DNA of 64,000 nucleotides from Parvibaculum sp. (GTDB lineage: Bacteria > Pseudomonadota > Alphaproteobacteria > Parvibaculales > Parvibaculaceae). Below the pieces are notes generated by a model that saw only the letters and a list, made by a program, of their open reading frames with translations, was not told the DNA's origin and did no database searches. A program made the translations under genes and the position numbers. The stretch spans positions 1 to 64,000 of the forward strand of contig JAHBYL010000013.1 in the NCBI GenBank assembly GCA_019635955.1, given 5' to 3'. Shown here in pieces: positions 16,381 to 28,359 of the stretch; the first letter of the stretch is position 1, and each line of letters begins with the position of its first letter.

Positions 16381-19300
16381 ATGCGTATCCAGCGTTGCTT
16401 CACCGTCGAGGGCCAGTCGCCTTACGAGGGGATCGAGTTCAGGACCACGGCGAGCGAAATCCGTAACCCGGACGGCTCGGTCGTCTTCCATCTGCAGGAT
16501 ATTCACGTTCCCGCCGAATGGAGCCAGGTCGCCTGCGACGTGCTGGCCCAGAAATATTTCCGCAAGGCGGGCGTCGCCGCCGTTCTGAAGGCGGTGCCTG
16601 AAGAAGGCGTGCCGGAATTCATCTGGCGCCGTGTGCCCGATACGGATGCGCTCGAGGCGCTGCGCCCGGAAGACCGCTTCGGCCCGGAGCGCGATGCGCG
16701 GCAGGTTTTCGACCGGCTGGCCGGCACCTGGACCTATTGGGGCTGGAAGGGCGGCTATTTCGATACGGAAGCCGACGCCCGCGCCTTCTATGACGAGCAT
16801 CGCTTCATGCTGGCGGCGCAGATCGCGGCGCCCAACTCCCCGCAATGGTTCAACACCGGCCTCCACTGGGCCTATGGCATCGACGGCCCGGCGCAGGGCC
16901 ACTGGCGCACCGACCCCGCCACCGGCATCACCGCGCCGACGGACACGGCTTACGAATATCCGCAGCCCCATGCCTGCTTCATCCAGAGCGTGAACGACGA
17001 TCTCGTCAACGAGAACGGCATCATGGACCTCTGGGTGCGCGAGGCGCGGCTCTTCAAGTATGGCTCGGGCACGGGTTCGAACTTCTCCAATCTGCGCGGC
17101 GAGAATGAATCGCTTTCCGGCGGCGGCAAGTCGTCGGGCCTGATGAGCTTCCTCAAGATCGGCGACCGCGCGGCGGGCGCGATCAAGTCCGGCGGCACGA
17201 CGCGACGCGCGGCGAAAATGGTGATCGTCGATATCGACCATCCGGACATCGAGGATTTCATCGGCTGGAAGGTGAAGGAGGAGCAGAAGGTTGCAGCCCT
17301 CGTCACCGGCTCCAAGGTAAACCGCAAGCACCTCGCGGCCATCATGCGCGCCTGCGTGAATTGCGAGGCGGATGGCGATGCCTGTTTCGATGCGAAGAAG
17401 AACCCGGCGCTGAAGCGCGAAATCTCGGCCGCGCGCAAGGCGCATGTGCCGGAAAACTATGTCCAGCGCGTGATCCAGTTCGCGAAGCAGGGCTATGCGG
17501 ACATCGAATTCGACGTTTACGACACGGACTGGGATTCGGAAGCCTATCTCACCGTCTCCGGCCAGAACTCGAACAACACGGTGCGCGTGCCGGATGAATT
17601 CCTGCGCGCCGTCGAGCAGGACGAGGACTGGTCGCTGACGAGCCGCCTCAATGGCGAGGTGACGAAGCGCCTGCCCGCGCGCGAGCTATGGGAGAAGATC
17701 GGCGTGGCCGCATGGGCGAGCGCCGATCCCGGCATCCAGTACCACACCACCATCAATGACTGGCACACCTGCCCGGCCTCCGGCCCGATCCGCGCCAGCA
17801 ATCCGTGCTCGGAATATATGTTTCTCGACGACACGGCCTGCAACCTCGCCTCGATCAACCTGATCCAGTTCCGCGAGGCTGATGGCCGCTTCGACGTGGA
17901 AGCCTTCGAGCACGCCGTGAAGCTTCTCACCATCGTGCTTGAAGTCTCGGTTCTGATGGCGCAGTTCCCGAGCCGCGAGATCGCGGAGCGGAGCTTCCGC
18001 TACCGCACGCTCGGCCTCGGCTTTGCCAATATCGGCGGGCTGCTCATGTCAGGCGGCCTCGGCTACGACTCGCGCGAGGCGCGCGCGCTTACCGCCGCGA
18101 TCAGCGCCATCATGACCGGCGTTTCCTACGCGACCTCCGCGCAGATGGCGAAGGAGCTTGGCCCCTTCCCCGGCTATGCCGGCAACCGCGACCACATGCT
18201 CCGTGTGATGCGCAACCATGCCCGCGCGGCGCATGGCCTCAATGGCGGCTATGAAGGCCTCTCGGTTTATCCCGTGCCGCTCGATGCGGCGTCCTGCCCG
18301 CAATCTGACCTCGTGGATCACGCCCGCGCCTCATGGGACCTCGCGGTCGCGATGGGCGAGCGCTATGGCTATCGCAATGCGCAGGCGACCGTGATCGCGC
18401 CGACAGGCACGATCGGCCTCGTGATGGATTGCGACACGACCGGCATCGAGCCCGATTTCGCGCTGGTGAAGTTCAAGAAGCTCGCGGGCGGCGGCTATTT
18501 CAAGATCATCAACCGCGCTGTGCCGCAGGCGCTGCGCACGCTCGGCTATTCGGATGCGGAAATCGAAGCCATCGTGAACTACGCCGTGGGCCACGGCACG
18601 CTGGAGACGGCGCCCGGCGTCAATCACGAGCGCCTTGCCGCGCTCGGCTTCACGCTGGAAAAGATCGAGGTGATCGAGAAGGCGCTCGCCACCGCCTATG
18701 ACATCCGCTTCGTTTTCAACAAGTGGCAGCTTGGCGAAGAATTCTGCGCAGAGACACTCGGCCTCGATGCCGATGCGATGGACGATCTCGATTTCGACAT
18801 GCTCTCCGCGCTCGGCTTCTCCAAATCCGAAATCGAGGCGGCGAACCTTCATGTCTGCGGCGCCATGACGCTTGAAGGCGCGCCGGGGCTGAAAGACGAG
18901 CATCTGCCGGTCTTCGACTGCGCGAACCCTTGCGGCCGCACCGGCACGCGCTATCTCTCGGTCGAGAGCCATATCCGCATGATGGCGGCGGCGCAGCCTT
19001 TCATCTCGGGCGCGATTTCCAAGACGATCAACATGCCGAATGCGGCAAGCGTCGAGGAATGCAAGGAGAGCTACATGCTTTCCTGGAAGCTCGGCCTGAA
19101 GGCCAATGCGCTTTACCGCGATGGCTCGAAGCTCTCGCAGCCGCTCAATGCGCAGCTTCTCGACGACGATGTGGAAGACGAGGACGAGGAAAGCGCGGTC
19201 GAGACGCTCATCGCGCAGCCACAGGCCGAGCGTGCCCGCATCGTTGCCGAGCGCAGCGTGATGGAACTTGCCGAGCGCGTTGTCGCTTCGGAAAAGACCC

Positions 19301-20109
19301 GCGACCGCCTGCCCGACCGCCGCAAGGGTTATACGCAGAAGGCGCTGGTCGGCGGCCACAAGGTCTATCTGCGCACCGGCGAATATGATGATGGCAAGAT
19401 CGGCGAAATCTTCATCGACATGCACAAGGAAGGCGCTGCCTTCCGCTCGCTGATGAACAATTTTGCCATCGCCGTTTCGCTCGGCCTGCAATATGGCGTG
19501 CCGCTCGAAGAATATGTCGAGGCCTTCACCTTCACGCGCTTCGAGCCTGCGGGTCTCGTGCAGGGCAATGACCGGATCAAGAACGCAACCTCGATCCTCG
19601 ACTATGTGTTCCGCGAGCTTGCCGTGTCCTATCTCGGCCGCTCCGATCTCGGCCATGTCGATCCGAAGGAACTCGCCTTCGACGCGATGGGCGATGGCGC
19701 GGATGAAGGCAAGGCGCCCGCCATGCCCGCGGCATCCGTCGTGAGCCCCGGCTATACGCGCATGCCGCAGATGGGGAACCTCTATCTCGTTCGTGGCGGC
19801 GCTGCGGCCACGGCCCGCGCCGAAGTGGCCGAGACAGTCGCCGCCCCCGCCGTCCGCGAACAGACGATCAAGGCCGAAGTCATGGCTGCCGGCGCGCTGA
19901 TGCGCACCGGCTCGGGCGAGAGCTTCGCCGCCGCTGCCGCCGGCTCCGTCAGTGTCGCCTCATCCGGCGGCACCATGTCCCGCGTCGCCGAAGCCCGCAT
20001 GAAGGGCTATGAAGGCGAAGCCTGCGGCGAATGCGGGAATTTCACGATGGTGAGGAACGGGACGTGTTTGAAGTGCGATACGTGCGGGGGAACCAGCGGG
20101 TGTAGCTGA
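16381..20109 (+). CDS. nrdJ: Adenosylcobalamin-dependent (class II) ribonucleoside-diphosphate reductase
   Basis: This enzyme reduces ribonucleotides to deoxyribonucleotides using a B12-generated thiyl radical, independent of oxygen. The 1242-residue protein starts at [15 protein letters not shown], the family's usual N-terminus; the frame is open upstream from a TTG at 16303, but that extension is not family-like. Core motifs are [27 protein letters not shown] (radical-site region), [16 protein letters not shown] and [10 protein letters not shown]. The C-terminus is Cys-rich ([15 protein letters not shown] then [11 protein letters not shown]), serving as redox and zinc tail. It is the only ribonucleotide reductase in the window. 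Confidence 0.95.
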   Translation: MRIQRCFTVEGQSPYEGIEFRTTASEIRNPDGSVVFHLQDIHVPAEWSQVACDVLAQKYFRKAGVAAVLKAVPEEGVPEFIWRRVPDTDALEALRPEDRFGPERDARQVFDRLAGTWTYWGWKGGYFDTEADARAFYDEHRFMLAAQIAAPNSPQWFNTGLHWAYGIDGPAQGHWRTDPATGITAPTDTAYEYPQPHACFIQSVNDDLVNENGIMDLWVREARLFKYGSGTGSNFSNLRGENESLSGGGKSSGLMSFLKIGDRAAGAIKSGGTTRRAAKMVIVDIDHPDIEDFIGWKVKEEQKVAALVTGSKVNRKHLAAIMRACVNCEADGDACFDAKKNPALKREISAARKAHVPENYVQRVIQFAKQGYADIEFDVYDTDWDSEAYLTVSGQNSNNTVRVPDEFLRAVEQDEDWSLTSRLNGEVTKRLPARELWEKIGVAAWASADPGIQYHTTINDWHTCPASGPIRASNPCSEYMFLDDTACNLASINLIQFREADGRFDVEAFEHAVKLLTIVLEVSVLMAQFPSREIAERSFRYRTLGLGFANIGGLLMSGGLGYDSREARALTAAISAIMTGVSYATSAQMAKELGPFPGYAGNRDHMLRVMRNHARAAHGLNGGYEGLSVYPVPLDAASCPQSDLVDHARASWDLAVAMGERYGYRNAQATVIAPTGTIGLVMDCDTTGIEPDFALVKFKKLAGGGYFKIINRAVPQALRTLGYSDAEIEAIVNYAVGHGTLETAPGVNHERLAALGFTLEKIEVIEKALATAYDIRFVFNKWQLGEEFCAETLGLDADAMDDLDFDMLSALGFSKSEIEAANLHVCGAMTLEGAPGLKDEHLPVFDCANPCGRTGTRYLSVESHIRMMAAAQPFISGAISKTINMPNAASVEECKESYMLSWKLGLKANALYRDGSKLSQPLNAQLLDDDVEDEDEESAVETLIAQPQAERARIVAERSVMELAERVVASEKTRDRLPDRRKGYTQKALVGGHKVYLRTGEYDDGKIGEIFIDMHKEGAAFRSLMNNFAIAVSLGLQYGVPLEEYVEAFTFTRFEPAGLVQGNDRIKNATSILDYVFRELAVSYLGRSDLGHVDPKELAFDAMGDGADEGKAPAMPAASVVSPGYTRMPQMGNLYLVRGGAAATARAEVAETVAAPAVREQTIKAEVMAAGALMRTGSGESFAAAAAGSVSVASSGGTMSRVAEARMKGYEGEACGECGNFTMVRNGTCLKCDTCGGTSGCS

Positions 20110-20119
20110 GGGGGTAGTT

Positions 20120-20344
20120 TTGATCGAACAAGCCATCTTAGCTTTAGGGATATTATTCTCGCTGTTGGCGGCGGTATTCTGGTTCTGGGCATCCGTACTT
20201 GGGATTCCCGACAACATTGATACTTTTATTGGTGCGCTTAGGAGGGCCAGCCGCATGAATGCGTTTGGAGCCTTGTTTGCTGCACTCGCAGCCTTGTGTG
20301 CAACAGCTTCGCTTTGTTTCAACCTTCTGAAAAATCTGGCCTGA
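20120..20344 (+). CDS. Small two-TM membrane protein, hypothetical
   Basis: A 74-residue open frame starting at TTG 10 bp after nrdJ, with a G-rich GAGGGGG before it. It encodes two hydrophobic helices (about 5-28 and 48-70) joined by a basic loop (GALRRASRM). I recognise no family. The hydrophobic pattern and tight spacing support a real gene, but the rare start and absence of homology knowledge keep confidence moderate. Base composition is lower in GC than nrdJ. Confidence 0.55.
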   Translation: MIEQAILALGILFSLLAAVFWFWASVLGIPDNIDTFIGALRRASRMNAFGALFAALAALCATASLCFNLLKNLA

Positions 20345-20378
20345 CACTATTTGGTCTCTTACCTCTTTCCCTAGACAC

Positions 20379-20469
20379 GTCATGGCCCGGCTTGTCCGGG
20401 CCATCCACGTCTTCACTTTCTTGCTGAGTCAGCCAAGACGTGGATGACCCGCATAAAGCGGGTCATGAC
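20379..20469. repeat. Dispersed palindromic repeat element, copy A (about 90 bp)
   Basis: Two terminal hairpins, ATGGCCCGG / CCGGGCCAT (20382-20390, 20396-20404) and ATGACCCG / CGGGTCAT (20443-20450, 20459-20466), enclose an inverted CCACGTCTT / AAGACGTGG pair. It is nearly the reverse complement of the element at 37522-37611, including the central GGCTGAC/GTCAGCC. Confidence 0.9.
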
Positions 20470-20921
20470 GATTGGGATTTGGGAAATAGAACAATAGGCG
20501 GCAAAGCGTCATATTCCGCCCCAATCATCCCCGCCAAAAAAACTTATCCCCTCCCCTTGTAGCGCCCCCATATTAAACGCACTCGCTCCATGGAAGGCGC
20601 GTCCGGACTGGCCGAAGGCGTGGAGAGGGGTTGCGGTCCTGCGAAAGGCGATACCAGATCGTCGTTTCCGGGAGGCAAGGGACGAGCCGGGTATTACGGC
20701 CCGGGGCTGCCACCGCCGATAAAAGCGGCTGGCGGTCTTGAAAGACACTCTCCCTCCGAAAAACCGCGATGCGCGGGGCGGAATGCGAACCGCCCGTTAC
20801 ATGTGCCACATGTCACATGAAACATGTACGGCTTGCGTTCACTGCCCCGCGCACTTCCGCTTTGTGTGCTTCGTTTGATGCACCTCTGGAGGCTCATGCC
20901 TTGCGGAGCAGCGCCCCCATG
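20470..20921. other. Unexplained intergenic region with stacked hairpins and ACATGT cluster
   Basis: About 450 bp between a repeat and the stop of the ATP-grasp gene. No open frame here looks like a real protein. It contains hairpins at 20687-20704, 20709-20733 and 20735-20746, and three perfect ACATGT palindromes plus one ACATGA within 20799-20827. It could hold a small RNA or operator, but I recognise no known class. Confidence 0.45.
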
Positions 20922-21872
20922 TCACGATGCTTCCGCGCGTGTCCGTTCGGCGAGCACGCGCGCGGCTATGCCCCAGGCGTCCATCTGTTCGATGCGTTGT
21001 TCGCGGGAGATTTCCTTGCGGCCTTCTTCCGCAAGTTTCGAGGAGAAGTGCCATGTATTGCCGCCGGGATTTGCCTCCAGCACATAGAGATGCCCCGTGC
21101 CCGCCTCGCGAATAATGTCGAGGCCGAGCAGCGGAATGCGCGGCAAAGCGCGGGCGGCACGGCGGGCGAAGGCGAGCACCTCGTCCGCATGCTCGACCAG
21201 CATGCAGCTGAAATGCGGATCGACATTGGAAGCGAAGGGCCCGCGCAGCAGCACCTCTTCCGGCGCGTCGAGCGGCGGGCGCTTTTCATGTGCGCGATAG
21301 AGCATGGCCAGCAGCGGCTCGCCGAACAGCGTCAGCACGCGCAGGCTCTCCGGCGTCTCGCCCGTATCGATGAATTGCTGCACCAGCAGCGCCGACCTGC
21401 CCTTATGCTCCGGCGGGAAAAGGACGGGTGCCAGCGCTGCCACGCGCTGCGCCGGCAGCACGAAGACGGCATCGCCTTTTGATGTCGCGCCGGGCGCCGC
21501 CGTTTTCAGCACCACATGTTCGCCCCAGCGCGCCGGGTCGAGTTCGCGGCCCAGCGCATAGCGCGCTGTCATGGGAATGCGCAGGCCCGCCGCCGCGAAC
21601 CGCTCCATCTGGATGAATTTCGGCACCGGCAATCCCTGATAGAAGGTGCCGCGCTTCGGCCGGAAGCGGCGTGTCGCCATCATGGATACGGTGAGTACGG
21701 GATGCTGCCAGAGCGTTTCCGGCAATTCGTCCTCGCAGCTTGCGGTCCCGACGATGGTGACGCGGATTTCGGGCGCGATGAAAGCCATCCGCGCCGCGAT
21801 TTCCTCGAAGTCGCGGGCGTCCTGTCCCCTAGGGTGGTTCACGAGAATGAGGTGTCGGGAATGATCGGGCAT
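20922..21872 (-). CDS. ATP-grasp protein (glutathione synthetase/RimK-like fold), function unknown
   Basis: A 316-residue protein with the C-terminal pattern of ATP-grasp ligases: a lysine-containing strand HVVLKTAAPGATSKGD, then FIDTGETPESLRVLTLFGEP, and the metal-binding LGLDIIRE and VLEANPGGNTWHFSS. The substrate is unknown; a peptide- or amino-acid-ligating role is possible from the fold. The frame is open to an ATG at 21947, but the 25 extra residues look non-family, so MPDHSRHLILVNHPR at 21872 is preferred. It lies downstream of the hybrid kinase on the same strand. Confidence 0.75.
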   Translation of the reverse strand: MPDHSRHLILVNHPRGQDARDFEEIAARMAFIAPEIRVTIVGTASCEDELPETLWQHPVLTVSMMATRRFRPKRGTFYQGLPVPKFIQMERFAAAGLRIPMTARYALGRELDPARWGEHVVLKTAAPGATSKGDAVFVLPAQRVAALAPVLFPPEHKGRSALLVQQFIDTGETPESLRVLTLFGEPLLAMLYRAHEKRPPLDAPEEVLLRGPFASNVDPHFSCMLVEHADEVLAFARRAARALPRIPLLGLDIIREAGTGHLYVLEANPGGNTWHFSSKLAEEGRKEISREQRIEQMDAWGIAARVLAERTRAEAS

Positions 21873-21961
21873 GGCACAGGCAAACGGAATGTCTCCGTTC
21901 AACCCTATGCAACCCTGGCTCACCGCGCCTACCGCAACCTTATCCATTGCGGCCGGAATAT

Positions 21962-23899
<1,938 letters not shown>

Positions 23900-24128
23900 G
23901 GTTACTTTCCGCAGTTTCGGTCAAATTGTTATCGACGCGGCCTTAACCACAGGTTTCGATTTCGGATGCCCTGGATGATTGTCAGAATTCCCTTTGTATT
24001 CAATTAGTTACAATACCCCGCGCGACAGCGGTATGCGGCGAACATGTCGCATTCCGGTCAAATTCGCGCACTAGATATGCTTTGCGGGTGGCACCCCCTG
24101 GATTGACCGCCAATCGAAAGGCAAAAAG

Positions 24129-24653
24129 ATGAAAAGAACCGGCATCTTTCTCGCGGCAGTTGCAATGAGCGCGCTTGCCGCCGCTCCGGCCTTCGCAGCC
24201 AATGTGCTCGAAACGCTGAAGGCCGATCCGCAGTTCTCGACGCTTGTGAAGATGATCGAGGCGAACGATCTGAAGTTCCGCTATTCGGAAAACAACATCA
24301 CCGTCTTCGCGCCGACCGACGAGGCGCTCGCCCGCCAGCCCGGCGGCGTCGACGACATGCTTTCCGGCGCCAACCCCAGCGTGAAGGAAAATGCCCGCGC
24401 TTTGCTGCTCTACCAGATCGTCAGCGGCCGCCACACGCCGGAAAGCCTTTCCGGCAAGGTGACGGAGGCGACCACGCTGCAGCGCGGCAAGGTACATATC
24501 GACGGCACGACGAGCCCGATCCGCTATGGCAGCGTGGATTTCGGCGCCAATGTCGCGGGCGGCGCCATCAGCGCATCGAATGGCAATATCATTCCCGTCG
24601 ATGCCCTGCCGATCCCGGTCTTCGAGGAAACGACGCCGCCTCCCGGCCAGTAA
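24129..24653 (+). CDS. Secreted fasciclin (FAS1) domain protein
   Basis: A 174-residue exported protein. The signal peptide (1-23, ending APAFAAN) is followed by one FAS1 domain: NVLETLKADPQFSTLVKMIE, NNITVFAPTDEAL (the conserved H1 box), LLLYQIVSGRHT (H2) and a terminal strand ISASNGNIIPVDALPIP. FAS1 domains mediate adhesion at cell surfaces; bacterial single-domain forms are of unclear role. It stands alone between divergent and convergent genes; an AAAGGCAAAA precedes the ATG. Confidence 0.92.
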   Translation: MKRTGIFLAAVAMSALAAAPAFAANVLETLKADPQFSTLVKMIEANDLKFRYSENNITVFAPTDEALARQPGGVDDMLSGANPSVKENARALLLYQIVSGRHTPESLSGKVTEATTLQRGKVHIDGTTSPIRYGSVDFGANVAGGAISASNGNIIPVDALPIPVFEETTPPPGQ

Positions 24654-24665
24654 GAGCCGCCGCGC

Positions 24666-25109
24666 TCAGACCTTGAACTGGTCCGAGAGCGCCTCCTTGA
24701 TTTCGCGCGGGGTGAACCGGGTGTAGTCCTTGTTCACCTCGCCGATCAGGCGGTCCAGCGCCTCGCCGGAAAGCTCGCCGCGCAGGTCGCCAAGCATGAC
24801 AGGCGGCGCAACAAGCACGAGTTTGTCGAAAGCCCGCTCGCGCGCCTTGTCGAGCAGAATGGCTGCAATCTTTTTTGCGAAGTCGCGCTTGCCCTGGCGG
24901 TGCGGGTCCGTCGGCGGTTCGTAGGCGGAGCGGCGGGTACCGGTGCTCTCGAAATTGCGTCCCTGCTTGTCGCTCACCTGTTCGCGGGTCGGCGGGTTCT
25001 CGATCTTGATATCGGGAATTGCGGATACGGGATCGGCATTGCGCTTTTCGCTTGCGAGAAAGCGGCAGTTTTCACCGTCTGCAACAACGATCCAGATAAG
25101 GTCCGGCAT
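24666..25109 (-). CDS. Host attachment family protein (baeRF-like)
   Basis: A 147-residue protein of the family annotated as protein required for attachment to host cells, related to the archaeo-eukaryotic release-factor-like (baeRF) fold. Visible blocks are IWIVVADGENCRFLAS, an acidic/basic linker (GRNFESTG, DPHRQGKRDFAKKIA), and LVLVAPPVMLGDLRGEL. The ATG at 25109 was chosen because AGGAGG lies 8 bp upstream, while the ATG at 25115 would leave only 2 bp. Its real function is not established. It is convergent with the fasciclin gene. Confidence 0.85.
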   Translation of the reverse strand: MPDLIWIVVADGENCRFLASEKRNADPVSAIPDIKIENPPTREQVSDKQGRNFESTGTRRSAYEPPTDPHRQGKRDFAKKIAAILLDKARERAFDKLVLVAPPVMLGDLRGELSGEALDRLIGEVNKDYTRFTPREIKEALSDQFKV

Positions 25110-25202
25110 GGGCATGTCCTCCTGAGTTTTAATTTCAGGTAGTGTGGACAAGCCTGAAGGCAAGCGGCGGGAAACGCAACCTGGCGCTTCGCCGCAGCTT
25201 TG

Positions 25203-27026
25203 TCAGCCTTCCTTTTTCTTCTCGAGCGGCAGCGCCAGACGAATGTGAAGTTCCTTGAGCTGCTTCGGCTCGACTTCAGACGGCGCCTGCATCAGCAGGT
25301 CCTGCGCCTGCTGGTTCATCGGGAACATCGTCACCTCACGGAGGTTTTCGACGCCTGCAAGCAGCATCACCATGCGGTCGACGCCCGGCGCGAGACCGCC
25401 ATGCGGCGGTGCGCCGAACTTGAAGGCGTTGAGCATGCCGCCGAACTTCGTCTCGACCACCGACTTGTCATAGCCCGCAATCTCGAAAGCCTTGTACATG
25501 ACATCCGGCTTGTGATTACGGATGGCGCCGGAAGAAAGCTCCACGCCATTGCAGACGATGTCGTACTGGAAGGCGGTGATGCCGAGGATCTCGTCCGCAT
25601 CGTCCTTGCCGAGCGTGAGGAACTTGTCGAGCGGATAGTTCGGCATGGAGAAGGGGTTGTGCGAGAAGTCGATCTTCTTCTCGTCCTCGTTCCACTCATA
25701 CATCGGGAAGTCGACGATCCAGCAGAACTTGAAGACGCCCTCTTCCACGAGACCGAGTTCGGTACCGACGCGCGTGCGCGCCTGGCCGGCGAAGCTCGCA
25801 AACTTGCCCGGCTGGCCGGCGACGAAGAAGACGGCATCGCCCGCCTTGAGCCCCAGCTGAGTGCGGATCGCTTCCGTGCGTTCCGGCCCGATATTCTTCG
25901 CGACGGGGCCGGCGCCTTCGAGCGCGCCCGCTTCCTCGCGGAAGAAGATGTAGCCAAGGCCCGGCTGGCCCTCTCCTTGAGCCCATGAATTCATGCGGTC
26001 GCAGAAGGCGCGGTTGCCGCCGCCGGGTGCCGGGATCGCCCAGACCTCGACCTTCGAGTCCTTCTCGATCATGCCGGCAAAGACCTTGAAGCCCGAGCCA
26101 CGGAAATGATCGGTGACGTTCTGCATCTCGATCGGGTTGCGCAGGTCCGGCTTGTCGGAGCCGTATTTGCGCATCGCTTCCGCATAGGGGATGCGGATAA
26201 AGGGATAAGGCGAAACCTTCCGGTCGCCTGCAAACTCCACGAAGAGGCCGTGCAGCACAGGTTCGATTGCCGAGAAGACATCGTCCTGATTGACGAAGCT
26301 CATTTCCACGTCGAGCTGATAGAACTCGCCGGGCGAACGGTCGGCGCGCGCGTCTTCGTCGCGGAAGCAGGGCGCGATCTGGAAATAGCGGTCGAAGCCA
26401 GCCACCATGATGAGCTGCTTGAACTGCTGCGGCGCCTGCGGCAGGGCGTAGAACTTGCCCGGGTGTATGCGGGAGGGCACAAGGAAGTCGCGCGCGCCTT
26501 CGGGGCTCGACGCGGTCAGGATCGGCGTCTGGAATTCGTTGAAGCCTGCGTCCGTCATGCGGCGCCGGATCGACGCTATGATCTTCGAACGGAGCAGAAT
26601 GTTCTTGTGCAGCGTCTCGCGGCGCAGGTCGAGGAACCGGTAGGTCAGGCGGATGTCTTCCGGATAGTCGGGCTCGCCGAAGACCGGCAGCGGCAGGTCC
26701 TGCGCTTCGGAGAGCACTTCCATGCCCGACACGGCGATCTCGATATCCCCGGTGGGAAGGTTCGGGTTTACCGTCTCCGCCGAGCGCGCGACGACCTTGC
26801 CCTCGATCGAGACGACATATTCCGAGCGGACCTTTTCGGCGAGGCCGAAAGCCTCTGCCCGGTCCGGGTCGAAAACCAGCTGGGTAAGCCCGTAATTGTC
26901 CCGCAGATCGATGAAAAGGAGGCCGCCATGGTCGCGCTTCCTGTGGACCCAGCCGGAGAGGCGGACGGTTTCGCCCACATGCGACTTGCGAAGCTCGCCA
27001 CAGGTGTGGCTGCGGAAACTGCTCAT
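25203..27026 (-). CDS. aspS: Aspartyl-tRNA synthetase
   Basis: A 607-residue class II synthetase of the bacterial type. The N-terminal anticodon-binding OB fold ([21 protein letters not shown]) is followed by the class II core with motif 2 ([14 protein letters not shown]), the bacterial GAD insertion, and motif 3 ([13 protein letters not shown]). Alphaproteobacteria lacking AsnRS often use it non-discriminatingly for Asp and Asn; this window cannot show which applies. Two ATGs at 27032 and 27026 are close; [12 protein letters not shown] was taken as the start. It is divergent from rnd. Confidence 0.96.
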   Translation of the reverse strand: MSSFRSHTCGELRKSHVGETVRLSGWVHRKRDHGGLLFIDLRDNYGLTQLVFDPDRAEAFGLAEKVRSEYVVSIEGKVVARSAETVNPNLPTGDIEIAVSGMEVLSEAQDLPLPVFGEPDYPEDIRLTYRFLDLRRETLHKNILLRSKIIASIRRRMTDAGFNEFQTPILTASSPEGARDFLVPSRIHPGKFYALPQAPQQFKQLIMVAGFDRYFQIAPCFRDEDARADRSPGEFYQLDVEMSFVNQDDVFSAIEPVLHGLFVEFAGDRKVSPYPFIRIPYAEAMRKYGSDKPDLRNPIEMQNVTDHFRGSGFKVFAGMIEKDSKVEVWAIPAPGGGNRAFCDRMNSWAQGEGQPGLGYIFFREEAGALEGAGPVAKNIGPERTEAIRTQLGLKAGDAVFFVAGQPGKFASFAGQARTRVGTELGLVEEGVFKFCWIVDFPMYEWNEDEKKIDFSHNPFSMPNYPLDKFLTLGKDDADEILGITAFQYDIVCNGVELSSGAIRNHKPDVMYKAFEIAGYDKSVVETKFGGMLNAFKFGAPPHGGLAPGVDRMVMLLAGVENLREVTMFPMNQQAQDLLMQAPSEVEPKQLKELHIRLALPLEKKKEG

Positions 27027-27198
27027 TGTCATAAGGCCTTGAAATTCAAGAACGAATCGGCGGAAGCTAACGAACCATATACCCCCGGCGACCGGCAAAA
27101 GCGCACGGATCGGCGGCCCTTGTCAAGGGTGCCCCGGCCAGCCTGCTCTCTTGTCTCGACCCGCGACAGGGTGGGCGAGATCGGCTATAGAGCGGCGC

Positions 27199-28356
27199 AT
27201 GGAAATTATCACGACCAATGAGGCCCTGAGGGCCGCCTGTGACCGGCTCTCGGGATCCGGCTATGTCACAGTCGACACGGAATTCATGCGGGATTCGACC
27301 TTCTGGCCGGTGCTCTGCCTTATCCAGCTCGCCGGGCCGACGGACGAGTTCATCATCGACCCGCTCGCTCCGGAAATCGACCTCTCTCCCTTCTACAAGC
27401 TGATGAAGAACCGGAAGGTCGTGAAGGTGTTTCACGCCGCCCGGCAGGATATCGAAATCTTCTTCCATGAAGGCGACGCGATCCCCGATCCGCTGTTCGA
27501 CACACAGGTCGCGGCCATGGTCTGCGGGTTCGGCGACTCGATCGGCTATGAAACGCTTGTGCGCAAGCTCGCGGGCGGCAATGTCGACAAGTCTTCCCGC
27601 TTCACAGACTGGTCGCGGCGGCCGCTCTCCGAAAAGCAGCTTCAATACGCGCTGGCCGACGTCACCTATCTCCGGACTGTCTATGAGGTGCTGGCAAAAC
27701 GCCTGACGCAGACGAAGCGCGTCCACTGGGTGGCAGAGGAAATGGCGGTGCTCCAGGACCCGGAGACCTATGCCATGCGGCCGGAAAATGCCTGGAAGCG
27801 GCTCAAGGGACGTTTCAGGGGCACGCGCGGGCTCGCGGTGCTGATCGAGATCGCGGCATGGCGCGAGCGGCAGGCTCAGGAACGCGACATGCCCCGCTCC
27901 CGCATCATGAAGGACGATGCGCTTCACGAGATCGCGACGCAGCTTCCCAAGAGCCTTTCGGACCTCGATGCGCTCCGCGCCGTGCCCAAGGGCTTCTCGA
28001 ACAGCCGCTCGGCCGCAAGCCTGATGGAAGCGATCGAACGCGGCCTTGCCATAAAGGAAGAGGACATTCCGGTCGTGGACGGGCCGGAGCCGCTGCCCGC
28101 CGGCATCGGCCCGCTGGTCGAACTCCTGAAAGTGCTGCTCAAGCAGAAATGCGAAGAGCATGACGTGGCGCAGAAGCTCGTCGCCAACGTCGCCGATCTC
28201 GAACTCATTGCCGCGCATCAGGAAGCGGATGTGCCTGCCCTCAAGGGCTGGCGGCGCGAGATATTCGGCGAGGATGCGCTCAGGCTCAAGCGCGGCGAAC
28301 TCGCGATCGGCGCCAAGGGCAAGAAGATCGTGCTGATCGAGACAGGCCGGAACTAA
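27199..28356 (+). CDS. rnd: Ribonuclease D
   Basis: A 3'-5' exoribonuclease for tRNA 3'-end maturation. The 385-residue protein has the DEDD catalytic residues in [13 protein letters not shown] (Exo I), [11 protein letters not shown] (Exo II) and the later YALADVTYL (Exo III), followed by an HRDC domain around residues 205-285 ([21 protein letters not shown] in part). The start at ATG 27199 begins [10 protein letters not shown]; an upstream extension is open but not family-like. Confidence 0.95.
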   Translation: MEIITTNEALRAACDRLSGSGYVTVDTEFMRDSTFWPVLCLIQLAGPTDEFIIDPLAPEIDLSPFYKLMKNRKVVKVFHAARQDIEIFFHEGDAIPDPLFDTQVAAMVCGFGDSIGYETLVRKLAGGNVDKSSRFTDWSRRPLSEKQLQYALADVTYLRTVYEVLAKRLTQTKRVHWVAEEMAVLQDPETYAMRPENAWKRLKGRFRGTRGLAVLIEIAAWRERQAQERDMPRSRIMKDDALHEIATQLPKSLSDLDALRAVPKGFSNSRSAASLMEAIERGLAIKEEDIPVVDGPEPLPAGIGPLVELLKVLLKQKCEEHDVAQKLVANVADLELIAAHQEADVPALKGWRREIFGEDALRLKRGELAIGAKGKKIVLIETGRN

Positions 28357-28359
28357 GCC

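Noticed and set aside
16354-19656. Long antisense open frames within nrdJ
   Set aside because: The forward frame is an unmistakable class II ribonucleotide reductase. The antisense products are Arg/His/Ala-rich and show no domain.
20590-20820. 76-codon open frame in the intergenic region after nrdJ
   Set aside because: It covers the hairpins and the ACATGT cluster. The product is Gly/Pro-rich without helices or known motifs, and there is no convincing ribosome-binding site.
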